This document shows, piece by piece, positions 12,810 to 19,089 of a stretch of DNA of 26,493 bases. Positions within the stretch are counted from its first letter, which is position 1. Each line of letters opens with the position of its first letter. The stretch is taken from IMG/VR virus record IMGVR_UViG_3300047551_002407, positions 1-26,493 of that record; one strand, 5' to 3'. Source of the stretch: a virus. The position numbers and the translations under genes are program-made. Under the pieces are notes generated by a model that worked only from the letters and a program-made list of their open reading frames with translations, made no database searches and was not told the origin of the DNA.

Positions 12810-12890
12810 ATGTCGGATCAAATCGTAGGTTATGGTATGGTTGTCATTGGGTTTGCAAGTTTGATTTTGATTCTTAATGGGGTTATCTAA
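12810..12890 (+). CDS. Single-span membrane micro-protein, 26 aa
   Basis: A GAGGAAAG site precedes the ATG at 12810. The peptide starts MSDQIVGYGMVVIGFASLIL and continues ILNGVI: a short polar N-terminus followed by one hydrophobic span of about 18 residues. Stop and next start overlap (TAATG), which supports translation. Role unknown. Confidence 0.55.
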   Translation: MSDQIVGYGMVVIGFASLILILNGVI

Positions 12891-13054
12891 TGCAGTATGC
12901 AACCAGGTTGGTGAATTTTGATAGTACTTACTACTTTGATCTTGAGCAAGATGCGATCAATTATGGAAGGAAATCAGGGTTCCAATATTCAGTGTGGTTA
13001 TGCGACAAAAGCGGTAAATTCGTCAAACAAGTATATTGCAACTACGTTGGTTAA
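12890..13054 (+). CDS. Hypothetical small protein, 54 aa
   Basis: Coupled to the micro-protein upstream by TAATG. Begins MQYATRLVNFDSTYYFDLEQ and ends KFVKQVYCNYVG, with many aromatics and alternating residues, probably a small beta-rich fold. No family recognised. Confidence 0.6.
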   Translation: MQYATRLVNFDSTYYFDLEQDAINYGRKSGFQYSVWLCDKSGKFVKQVYCNYVG

Positions 13055-13067
13055 CTGAGGAATAAAG

Positions 13068-13388
13068 ATGAAACTACTTATCTGCACACAATATCATGAA
13101 AACTACGGTTCTGCTGACAATCCCTACTGGAAAGCTAAGGGTGGTGAGGAGTACTATTACGACCTTTTTTCATTTAAGTTTAACGAGATGGCTTCTAAGA
13201 AGCTGCAGATGATTGTAGATTCGCTTAGAGACCAAGTTGAGTGGTCTGACGAATACTCAAAACAATATATAATATCATGGTCATTAGTTGATGACGATTA
13301 CATGACTAGTTTTGAGCGTAGTCAATTAGAGTATGATGGTAAAATAACCTATCCTACCAGATATCTCAACGATACGGAGACCGTATGA
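13068..13388 (+). CDS. Hypothetical phage protein, 106 aa
   Basis: GAGGAATAAAG precedes the ATG. It begins MKLLICTQYHENYGSADNPY with WKAKGGEEYYYDLF after it. Proteins starting with (T/R)-Q-Y-x-E-N-Y-G-x and a W-K-x-K-G-G block are common in large phages; function unknown. The stop overlaps the next start (ATGA), tying it to the secreted protein that follows. Confidence 0.7.
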   Translation: MKLLICTQYHENYGSADNPYWKAKGGEEYYYDLFSFKFNEMASKKLQMIVDSLRDQVEWSDEYSKQYIISWSLVDDDYMTSFERSQLEYDGKITYPTRYLNDTETV

Positions 13389-13723
13389 AAAAACTACTTT
13401 TAGGATTTCTGCTAGCTGCAGTATCCTTACCTGCTTATGCATGGGGTGCAAGAGAGCAAGGGGCCCTAGCTGGTTTAGTGGTTGGATCGATGATCCATCA
13501 ACACAATCACCACAGACATGGATTTCATTCTCACTACATTCCTCCCCCAAGAGTTTATTATCATAATTATGTGCAACCAGCACCAATCTATAATTATGTA
13601 CAGCCAGTGCAGCCACAGGTAGTGGTGATTGATAATAACTGCAGGAGAGTTCCTGTGCTAGACCAAAACAATCAAATTATAGCTTTTACACAAGTTTGTA
13701 ACAATGTTCAGGTTAATGACTGA
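13385..13723 (+). CDS. Secreted His-rich envelope protein, 112 aa
   Basis: A clear Sec signal peptide: MKKLLLGFLLAAVSLPAYAW, with likely cleavage after AYA (residue 19). The mature part starts WGAREQGALAGLVVGSMIHQ, a glycine-zipper-like segment, then a His-rich run (HQHNHHRHGFHSHYIPPP) that could bind metal, Tyr/Pro repeats (YNYVQPVQPQ), and a C-terminal CRRVPVLDQNNQIIAFTQVC with two cysteines that may form a disulfide. WxxREQG-starting periplasmic proteins are frequent in betaproteobacteria. It is probably a host-derived envelope protein; role during infection unknown. Confidence 0.75.
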   Translation: MKKLLLGFLLAAVSLPAYAWGAREQGALAGLVVGSMIHQHNHHRHGFHSHYIPPPRVYYHNYVQPAPIYNYVQPVQPQVVVIDNNCRRVPVLDQNNQIIAFTQVCNNVQVND

Positions 13724-14007
13724 TGGTTAGAATTAATGAAATAATTGATGACGAAGACCTTGCCTGGTGCATCGATGGATCAACTGACCTTAATATGGTT
13801 AGAAGGTTAATCGATGTGTGCCAGAATGAAGCTCTTTTAGATGTCCAACAATTCGGTGAGATGTTTGCACGTCAGATAGAAGGATTTATTGATGCTGCAG
13901 AAGGGACTGAAGAATGGGAAGAGGCTTACGAAAATAACTATGATTGGGGCGTAGGTATTGCCGATACAATCAATGATTATGTTTATGAAAAGTGGATGAA
14001 ATTATGA
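13723..14007 (+). CDS. Hypothetical acidic protein, 94 aa
   Basis: Joined to the secreted protein by TGATG overlap and to the next gene by ATGA. Begins MVRINEIIDDEDLAWCIDGS; strongly acidic and helical (AAEGTEEWEEAYENNYDWGV). Function unknown. Confidence 0.65.
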   Translation: MVRINEIIDDEDLAWCIDGSTDLNMVRRLIDVCQNEALLDVQQFGEMFARQIEGFIDAAEGTEEWEEAYENNYDWGVGIADTINDYVYEKWMKL

Positions 14008-14222
14008 GCAAAAGATGGATAGACCCTCCTTCAGGGTGGAAGTATGGTTTTCCAAAGTTGCATGATACTGACTTTGATAATAACAACATCACTGAGTGGT
14101 TGATTGAAAAAGGATATCCTAAGACTCAAGCTGATCAACTTGGTAACTCTAGTAGCTTGTGGATTAGGGTGTGGGATCATATCGAGCATGAAGAAGATGA
14201 AATACCACCGCACACGGATTAA
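14004..14222 (+). CDS. Conserved phage protein (WIDPPSGWKYGFPK type), 72 aa
   Basis: The ATG at 14004 overlaps the upstream stop (ATGA). The N-terminus MSKRWIDPPSGWKYGFPKLH is the hallmark of a small phage protein family that continues with a (E)WLIEKGYP helix, also present here. Function of the family unknown. Confidence 0.75.
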   Translation: MSKRWIDPPSGWKYGFPKLHDTDFDNNNITEWLIEKGYPKTQADQLGNSSSLWIRVWDHIEHEEDEIPPHTD

Positions 14223-14224
14223 TC

Positions 14225-14380
14225 ATGAGTTACGTATGGGTTGCAATTAATATATTTTTTGCATTTTGGTGTTGGCGTGCAAGCGAACAATACTTTAAAA
14301 TCAAAGAGAGTTTTTCTGGTTGGTATTGCTTAGTGGCAAGTGCAGCTAATGCTGCAGGCGCTGCAGCAATCCTATTTTAA
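14225..14380 (+). CDS. Small two-span membrane protein, 51 aa
   Basis: The frame begins MSYVWVAINIFFAFWCWRAS, then a polar turn (EQYFKIKESFSGWY) and a second hydrophobic stretch CLVASAANAAGAAAILF. Two predicted membrane helices with a short polar linker. It starts two bases after the preceding stop. Such small hydrophobic phage proteins can be holin-like or inhibit other membrane proteins, but nothing specific is visible. Confidence 0.6.
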   Translation: MSYVWVAINIFFAFWCWRASEQYFKIKESFSGWYCLVASAANAAGAAAILF

Positions 14381-14381
14381 C

Positions 14382-14618
14382 ATGGCTGCAGGATTTAACT
14401 TTAAACGGAGGCAACGATTGGATAGCTTTTTACATATTGTCGAGCCATTGCCTAAAAAGTATTACGACTTAAGACCTCGTAAAGTGTCGAAACCCGTTGT
14501 AGAACAATCAGTATTCAAAGATCCAGAACCAATAGAGGAATCATTTAATGAAGTTGTCGAATCCAAACAGGAGACAAAGAGCAATCCCGGAAAATCAGGA
14601 CGAAGAAAAAAGGATTGA
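14382..14618 (+). CDS. Hypothetical basic protein, 78 aa
   Basis: Starts MAAGFNFKRRQRLDSFLHIV and has a Lys/Arg-rich C-terminus (SNPGKSGRRKKD). The start at 14382 comes one base after the preceding stop, so reinitiation is likely; no ribosome site is seen. The last 71 bases overlap the following gene. Function unknown; lower confidence because of that overlap. Confidence 0.5.
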   Translation: MAAGFNFKRRQRLDSFLHIVEPLPKKYYDLRPRKVSKPVVEQSVFKDPEPIEESFNEVVESKQETKSNPGKSGRRKKD

Positions 14619-14814
14619 ATGGCAAGGCGGATATAAGGCCAAAGCTGTTATCCTTAAGGATGGCCGTGTTGGATATATTCAGCGAAAGGTTGAAGATAAA
14701 TTCCATGTGTTAGTTCCACAAAGTAACTGGCCATTTCCTGATTGGGTACTTTGTACTAAGAAAGACTTTAAGAATTACAATCCACTAGAAGGAATTGAAG
14801 AGGCGCCTTTCTGA
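14548..14814 (+). CDS. Hypothetical phage protein, 88 aa
   Basis: GAGGAATCATTT precedes the ATG. After a basic N-terminus (MKLSNPNRRQRAIPENQDEE) comes a beta-rich domain KAVILKDGRVGYIQRKVEDK, then FPDWVLCTKKDFKNY. It may be a small SH3-like barrel. Joined to the next gene by TGATG. Function unknown. Confidence 0.65.
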   Translation: MKLSNPNRRQRAIPENQDEEKRIEWQGGYKAKAVILKDGRVGYIQRKVEDKFHVLVPQSNWPFPDWVLCTKKDFKNYNPLEGIEEAPF

Positions 14815-15446
14815 TGAAAGTTTACATAGGTCCTTACAAAAATTGGATCGGTCCATATCAAATCGTGGATGCGATCTTCTTTTGGCATGAGCGTTATCCT
14901 AAGGATAAGTTAGCTGAACGTTGGGATTATAAACTACATGATCGTATATCAGAGTGGTTAGCTAACACATGGGTAAATAACTTATGTGAATGGATCCAAA
15001 GTAAGCGTAATCCCACCATCAAAATTCGTATAGACCCCTGGGATACTTGGGGAATGGATCATACATTGGCTATGATTGTTGTTCCCATGTTAAAGCAACT
15101 TCAGGCAACCAAACACGGCTCACCTATGACCGATGATGAAGATGTACCTGAGCATCTTCGCTCTACCGCTGCACCTGACAAAGAAAACCAATGGGATGTT
15201 GATAGTAATCATTTCAAGCGGTGGGATTGGATCATGGATGAAATGATCTGGACGTTTGAACAATTATCTGATGATGATAACACTGCTCAGTTCTTTACTC
15301 ATCCTAATGAGGATGAAGTGTTTGAAAGCAATGAAGAGCGCCTTTTAGCAATTAAGATTGATAATGAAGGTTTGAAAAAGCACGAAGAACGTATTAGCAA
15401 CGGACTTAGACTATTTGGCAAATACTATAGAGGATTATGGGATTAA
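14814..15446 (+). CDS. Conserved large-phage protein of unknown function, 210 aa
   Basis: A protein widely conserved in T4-like and other large phages. Diagnostic parts are the N-terminus MKVYIGPYKNWIGPYQI, the central IKIRIDPWDTWGMDHTLAMI followed by VVPMLKQLQATKHGSP, DDEDVPEHLRSTAA, and HFKRWDWIMDEMIWTFEQL. It has no recognisable catalytic motif. The high Trp, Asp and Glu content suggests a soluble cytoplasmic protein. Starts by TGATG overlap with the previous gene. Confidence 0.85.
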   Translation: MKVYIGPYKNWIGPYQIVDAIFFWHERYPKDKLAERWDYKLHDRISEWLANTWVNNLCEWIQSKRNPTIKIRIDPWDTWGMDHTLAMIVVPMLKQLQATKHGSPMTDDEDVPEHLRSTAAPDKENQWDVDSNHFKRWDWIMDEMIWTFEQLSDDDNTAQFFTHPNEDEVFESNEERLLAIKIDNEGLKKHEERISNGLRLFGKYYRGLWD

Positions 15447-15447
15447 A

Positions 15448-15558
15448 GTGCCAAAGACTAATCTTACAAGATACATTTTTAACACCTATCAGAGTCTAAA
15501 TTTTTCTGTCATTGAGCTTGCTTTTATCTTAGGAATCTTTGTATTTCTAGTATCGTAG
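15448..15558 (+). CDS. Possible single-span membrane peptide, 36 aa (GTG start)
   Basis: A short frame from GTG gives a polar N-terminus (KTNLTRYIFNTYQSLNFS) followed by a hydrophobic span VIELAFILGIFVFLVS. It fills the gap between the 210-aa gene and the late promoter. The only ribosome site, GAGG, is 14 bases upstream, so the call is tentative. Confidence 0.4.
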   Translation: MPKTNLTRYIFNTYQSLNFSVIELAFILGIFVFLVS

Positions 15559-15591
15559 ATTTATAAATACAATTATGAATACCACGATACT
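15549..15591 (+). repeat. 8-bp inverted repeat enclosing a late promoter
   Basis: AGTATCGT (15549-15556) pairs with ACGATACT (15584-15591). In read-through RNA this forms a stem ending two bases before the ATG at 15594; RNA started at the late promoter inside the loop lacks the left arm. Confidence 0.55.
15562..15569 (+). promoter_or_regulatory. T4-type late promoter
   Basis: TATAAATA, the exact late-promoter -10 element recognised by the T4 gp55/gp33 system; gp33 is encoded in this window. RNA should start near 15577, 17 bases before the ATG at 15594. Confidence 0.8.
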
Positions 15592-15593
15592 CT

Positions 15594-15878
15594 ATGACTG
15601 CAACGATAATTAACTTTCCAGTAAGGGAAAAAAACACCAAAACCTACTACCGAATTCCTCTATATTCGGATGAGGAAGTGTTCATCACTTTACTCTGCGT
15701 CAATGCATTTGGCAATCTTCCATTTAAAGTATCAGAGGATGATCTTGCCAAACTCGATTCCAGTGTTGTGCTTGCCTATCTACATGAAGCACAAGACCTA
15801 AATATTTTTTCAGCAAATGCTAGAAGTGTTATTAGAAAAATTCTTCGATCTGTTGAAGAAGTTCCTATTTCAATGTAA
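15594..15878 (+). CDS. Hypothetical late protein, 94 aa
   Basis: First gene after a late promoter. Begins MTATIINFPVREKNTKTYYR and carries a helical C-terminal half (DLAKLDSSVVLAYLHEAQDL). No ribosome site is obvious, and the region just upstream is the right arm of the hairpin described at 15549-15591. Function unknown. Confidence 0.65.
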   Translation: MTATIINFPVREKNTKTYYRIPLYSDEEVFITLLCVNAFGNLPFKVSEDDLAKLDSSVVLAYLHEAQDLNIFSANARSVIRKILRSVEEVPISM

Positions 15879-15887
15879 GGATTTATC

Positions 15888-16151
15888 ATGCCAACCTATG
15901 ACCTTAGATGTAATCAATGTCAAGAAGAATTTACTTTAAGATGTAGCTACGATGAACGAATCGCTACACCTTGTCCAAAGTGTGGATCTCTAGATCACGA
16001 ACAACATTTTACCACCACATCGCCGTCTGTAGGAGACTCGGTTCGTCTAGGAGTCAGAACGATCGATGGTGGATTTAGAGAGGTATTGTCTAAGATACAT
16101 TCGGCCGCCGGTCGACGAAGTAACTTGGCATCCAAACTATCTAGACGATGA
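15888..16151 (+). CDS. FmdB-type zinc-ribbon protein, 87 aa
   Basis: Starts MPTYDLRCNQCQEEFTLRCS and continues with TPCPKCGS: the four ligands are C8, C11, C29 and C32, giving the CxxC...CPxCG pattern of the FmdB-like zinc ribbon that begins with MPxYDxxC. The remaining 50 residues are basic (SAAGRRSNLASKLSRR). Such ribbons occur in bacteria and phages as nucleic-acid or protein binders. A terminator follows shortly after. Confidence 0.85.
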   Translation: MPTYDLRCNQCQEEFTLRCSYDERIATPCPKCGSLDHEQHFTTTSPSVGDSVRLGVRTIDGGFREVLSKIHSAAGRRSNLASKLSRR

Positions 16152-16180
16152 TCATGTTTAACAAAAATAAACTACTCCTG

Positions 16181-16221
16181 GAGGGCGATAGCTAATAACG
16201 GTTATTGCCCTCTTTTTATTT
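16181..16221 (+). terminator. Rho-independent terminator upstream of phoH
   Basis: GAGGGCGATA (16181-16190) pairs with TATTGCCCTC (16203-16212), a 10-bp stem with one G-U pair and a 12-base loop, followed by TTTTTATTT. The right arm can instead pair with the phoH ribosome site (see findings). Confidence 0.8.
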
Positions 16222-16234
16222 ACCGAGGGCATAC

Positions 16235-16984
16235 ATGGCAAAAAAACAACAACATTTGCAATTACAAGAAAATACACCAAGGATGACTCTAACTAATAAT
16301 AAGTTAAAGTTACGATTGGATGACATGGATGTAATTGAGCCATTAACAGAAAACCAAAGGAGAGTATTTGAGGATTACGATCATGCAAAGATTATGTTGC
16401 TGCATGGCGTGGCAGGTACAGGTAAAACTTTCATAGCACTGTATCATGCACTCGAAGAAGTGTTAGATAAATCAAATCCTTATGAGAAGGTTGTAATCGT
16501 AAGGTCAGCAGTTCCATCTAGAGACATTGGACATTTACCAGGAGATGAAAAGGAAAAAACTGAAGTATATACTGAGCCCTATGTAGAAATTTGTAGGTCT
16601 CTATTTCATAGAGCAGATGCCTATCAGAGGTTAAACGAACAAGGTGTGATCCAGTTTATGATCACTTCGTTTGTACGTGGAATCACACTCGATGATGCAA
16701 TTATTATCGTAGACGAGTGTCAGAATATGACTGATATGGAACTAAATTCTATCATTACCAGGGTTGGAGATCGATCAAAGATAATATTTTGTGGAGACTT
16801 TAGACAAACCGATCTTTATAAGAAGACAGACTTGTCAGGACTCAAAAAGTTCATGGTCATAGCAGATATGATGCCCTCATTCAAAGTCTATGAATTTGGT
16901 GTAGAAGATATTGTTAGATCATCTCTAGTAAAAGAGTATATTCTAGCTAGAATGGCATACGAAGAAAGGTATGGAGGAAACTAG
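16235..16984 (+). CDS. phoH: PhoH-like ATPase
   Basis: 249 aa. Walker A GVAGTGKT at residues 58-65, Walker B IIIVDECQN near 156-164, and CGDFRQTD near 186-193, as in the PhoH family of P-loop ATPases. Phage copies are common in marine and freshwater viruses; an RNA-helicase/nuclease-linked or phosphate-stress role has been proposed but is unsettled. The ATG at 16235 has GAGGG five bases upstream; that site is part of a possible switch. An in-frame start at 16205 would lie inside the terminator and is rejected. Followed directly by a late promoter and a second terminator. Confidence 0.92.
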   Translation: MAKKQQHLQLQENTPRMTLTNNKLKLRLDDMDVIEPLTENQRRVFEDYDHAKIMLLHGVAGTGKTFIALYHALEEVLDKSNPYEKVVIVRSAVPSRDIGHLPGDEKEKTEVYTEPYVEICRSLFHRADAYQRLNEQGVIQFMITSFVRGITLDDAIIIVDECQNMTDMELNSIITRVGDRSKIIFCGDFRQTDLYKKTDLSGLKKFMVIADMMPSFKVYEFGVEDIVRSSLVKEYILARMAYEERYGGN

Positions 16985-16992
16985 TATAAATA
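16985..16992 (+). promoter_or_regulatory. T4-type late promoter
   Basis: TATAAATA begins at the first base after the phoH stop. RNA would start near 17000, within the terminator hairpin at 16994-17011, so late transcripts lose its left arm and escape termination. Confidence 0.75.
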
Positions 16993-16993
16993 T

Positions 16994-17022
16994 AGGGTCA
17001 GATATGACCCTTTCCTATTTTT
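16994..17022 (+). terminator. Terminator after phoH
   Basis: AGGGTCA (16994-17000), loop GATA, TGACCCT (17005-17011): a perfect 7-bp stem, then a T-rich run (TTTCCTATTTTT). Confidence 0.75.
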
Positions 17023-17031
17023 GAGGATTAC

Positions 17032-17178
17032 ATGTACAAATATAAATTATGGGTTAGAATAAACGATTATCAAACTGCCGAGACAATTATCTGGGCAAAT
17101 AATGATTATGACGCTAAACTATTAGGTGAGGCTCAGTACGGTCAAGGTAACGTACTTAACTATACGAGGATAGAATAA
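17032..17178 (+). CDS. Conserved small phage protein, 48 aa
   Basis: GAGGATTAC precedes the ATG at 17032 and the stop overlaps the next start (TAATG). Begins [20 protein letters not shown] and continues with [20 protein letters not shown] and VLNYTRIE. The pattern V-R-(I/V)-N...T-x-x-x-(A/V)-x-A-x-N-x-x-x-A-K-x-L-x-E-A-Q-(Y/F)-G-x-G-x-V-L-N-Y is a tiny protein repeated across T4-like cyanophages and relatives; function unknown. Confidence 0.75.
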   Translation: MYKYKLWVRINDYQTAETIIWANNDYDAKLLGEAQYGQGNVLNYTRIE

Positions 17179-17498
17179 TGTTGATGGTCACAGATAAAGC
17201 GTTTAAACAAATAAAACAAGTTCAAATCGAAGAAAATGACGACTCCCCTCTGCGAATTTTTATTCAAGGTGGTGGATGTTCTGGCTTTACATACGGATTT
17301 ACGTTTGATGAAAAGCAATGTGATGATGATTTTGTTATGGAAAAAGATGGTATTAAAGTATTAGTAGACGCTATGTCAATGACTTATTTGGAAGGTGCAG
17401 AAATAGATTATAAAAAAGACTTAACTTCTGCACAATTTGTTATTAAGAATCCTAATGCAACTAGCACCTGTGGTTGCGGTTCATCTTTTGCAGCATAA
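17178..17498 (+). CDS. erpA: A-type iron-sulfur carrier (ErpA/IscA family)
   Basis: 106 aa, collinear with E. coli ErpA. A-type carriers receive a cluster from the IscU scaffold and pass it to target enzymes. The three ligands are C34 in [11 protein letters not shown], and C98 and C100 in STCGCGSSF. Other matching parts: [16 protein letters not shown] and FVIKNPNA. The start may be 17178 or the in-frame ATG at 17184. Its stop overlaps the iscU start (TAATGG), so the carrier and its scaffold are made from one message. HesB/IscA-like genes are known in cyanophages; the naming as ErpA rests on the sequence pattern and could be plain IscA. Confidence 0.92.
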   Translation: MLMVTDKAFKQIKQVQIEENDDSPLRIFIQGGGCSGFTYGFTFDEKQCDDDFVMEKDGIKVLVDAMSMTYLEGAEIDYKKDLTSAQFVIKNPNATSTCGCGSSFAA

Positions 17499-17893
17499 TG
17501 GCATACTCTGAGCAAGTTATAGATCATTACGAAAATCCTCGTAATGTGGGGTCGTTTGCTAAGGAAGTAAAAAGAGTAGGTACTGGTATGGTTGGGGCTC
17601 CTGCTTGCGGTGATGTAATGAAACTTCAAATACAAGTTAACGAAGAGGGTATAATAACAGATGCAAAGTTTAAAACTTATGGATGTGGATCGGCTATTGC
17701 TAGTAGTAGCCTTATTACTGAATGGGTTAAAGGAAAAACTTTGGAACAAGCTGGTACTATTAAGAATACAGCGATCGCAAAAGAGTTGGCGTTACCTCCA
17801 GTCAAGATTCATTGCTCAATCTTGGCTGAAGATGCGATAAAAGCAGCTATTAAGGACTTTAAAGACAAGTATGAAAACACTCTCACAACTTAG
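17498..17893 (+). CDS. iscU: Iron-sulfur cluster scaffold IscU
   Basis: 131 aa and closely similar to E. coli IscU (128 aa) along the whole length: [56 protein letters not shown]. Cluster ligands C37, D39, C63, H105 and C106 are all present, as is LPPVK at residues 99-103, the peptide bound by the chaperone HscA. It should therefore work with host IscS and HscA/HscB. The near-host sequence points to recent capture from a proteobacterium using the Isc pathway. A phage iscU beside a carrier gene is unusual. Confidence 0.95.
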   Translation: MAYSEQVIDHYENPRNVGSFAKEVKRVGTGMVGAPACGDVMKLQIQVNEEGIITDAKFKTYGCGSAIASSSLITEWVKGKTLEQAGTIKNTAIAKELALPPVKIHCSILAEDAIKAAIKDFKDKYENTLTT

Positions 17894-18458
17894 AGAAGGA
17901 CTTTGGGCTAACATTCATGCAAAGAGAGCACGTATTAAGGCTGGCTCTGGTGAAAGAATGCGTAAACCTTTCTCTAAAGGGGCACCAACTGCTGATCAGA
18001 TAAAAAAAGCTACTAATGAGGGCGTAAGTACATCTTATAGTAAGCCAGATGAGCATACTGATGTAATGTCTTACCATGATTTAGAAGCTCGTATTGGTCG
18101 ACCGAAGGCTCTTTTGATTGCCAAACATGAACAATTTCAAAAACATATCTCTCCGCAAATGAGTTTAGGGGCACAGGTAGGTTTTAAGTTTGAAAGACGT
18201 CATGGGTTTGAATATGTTTATGCTGTTCATGGTCCTAATAAGTACGTTGATAAAGAAAAGCCTGGTTATAGAACCATGCTTAGATTTCATTTAAGTGGTA
18301 GTGGTAAGAAGGTAACTCAAGTTGATCGTTCTGTTAACCACAATAACGAACGACATCGTGAAGGTAGTTTAGTTTGGAATCATCGTGAAACATGGGAACA
18401 TCCTGTAGATAAGAGAGAAAATAAGAGATTAGCAAAAGTAACGGGAGGAGTTAAATGA
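17871..18458 (+). CDS. Hypothetical phage protein with LWANIHAKR motif, 195 aa
   Basis: Overlaps iscU by 23 bases. The N-terminus MKTLSQLREGLWANIHAKRA then RIKAGSGERMRKPFSKGAPT is a Lys/Arg-rich segment that recurs at the start or end of many otherwise different aquatic phage proteins (G-L-W-A-N-I-H-A-K-R-x-R-I-K-x-G-S-G-E-x-M-R-K-P). The C-terminal domain (HGFEYVYAVHGPNKYVDKEK, then RTMLRFHLSGSGKKV) is beta-rich and unidentified. The tag may be a targeting or packaging signal, which is speculation. Confidence 0.75.
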   Translation: MKTLSQLREGLWANIHAKRARIKAGSGERMRKPFSKGAPTADQIKKATNEGVSTSYSKPDEHTDVMSYHDLEARIGRPKALLIAKHEQFQKHISPQMSLGAQVGFKFERRHGFEYVYAVHGPNKYVDKEKPGYRTMLRFHLSGSGKKVTQVDRSVNHNNERHREGSLVWNHRETWEHPVDKRENKRLAKVTGGVK

Positions 18459-19087
18459 GTTTTGATTTTGACTTTACAGTCGATCACGTTAGAGCGCTAT
18501 TGCCAAGAGTTAAGAACCATGATGAATGGTATGACTCAATGGTTGATGCACTTCCACAATATCACATTAGCGATGTTGCAAGGGTAGCTGCATTTATTGC
18601 TCAGTGTTCACATGAATCAGCTGGATTCACTGCTCTTTCTGAAAATCTAAATTATTCTGCAGATGGCCTAAGAAAAATCTTTCCTAAGTACTTTCCTAGT
18701 CCAGAGATTGCTCAACAATATCACAGACAACCAGAAAAGATTGCGAACCGTGTCTATGGTGGAAGAATGGGCAATGGACCAGAATCTTCAGGCGAAGGGT
18801 ATAAGTTTAGAGGGCGTGGCCTTATCCAATTGACTGGAAAAGATAACTATCGTCGCTGCAGCCAATTCTTATTTGAAGATGAAACATTATTAGAGCAACC
18901 AGATGTTCTAGCTCAACCGTATTATGCGTTGCATTCAGCGTGCTGGTTCTGGTATGCTAATAAGTTAAATGCACTTGCAGATGCACAAGATATAAAAATG
19001 ATGACAAAAAGAATTAATGGTGGTTTCATTGGACTAGATGACCGCATTAAGCATTATAATCATGCACTAGAGGTCTTACAGACATAA
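18455..19087 (+). CDS. Endolysin, glycoside hydrolase family 19
   Basis: 210 aa, a single GH19 (chitinase/lysozyme-like) domain that cleaves the peptidoglycan glycan strand. Markers: FIAQCSHESAGF with the catalytic Glu54, NLNYSADGLRKIFPKYF, ANRVYGGRMGNGPESSGEGY, and KFRGRGLIQLTGKDNY. No signal peptide, so a holin is needed to reach the wall. No cell-wall binding domain. ATGA overlap with the gene upstream. A second wall hydrolase lies at 22932. Confidence 0.92.
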   Translation: MSFDFDFTVDHVRALLPRVKNHDEWYDSMVDALPQYHISDVARVAAFIAQCSHESAGFTALSENLNYSADGLRKIFPKYFPSPEIAQQYHRQPEKIANRVYGGRMGNGPESSGEGYKFRGRGLIQLTGKDNYRRCSQFLFEDETLLEQPDVLAQPYYALHSACWFWYANKLNALADAQDIKMMTKRINGGFIGLDDRIKHYNHALEVLQT

Positions 19088-19089
19088 AA

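Noticed and set aside
12537-12902. 121-codon minus-strand open frame
   Set aside because: Antisense to the promoter-driven 78-aa gene and the 26-aa micro-protein; Cys- and Leu-rich shadow composition and no promoter.
16205-16234. Ten extra N-terminal codons for PhoH
   Set aside because: They lie inside the terminator stem and T tract; the ATG at 16235 has GAGGG at proper distance.
17408-17749. 113-codon minus-strand open frame
   Set aside because: Antisense to the erpA-iscU junction; both sense genes are certain.
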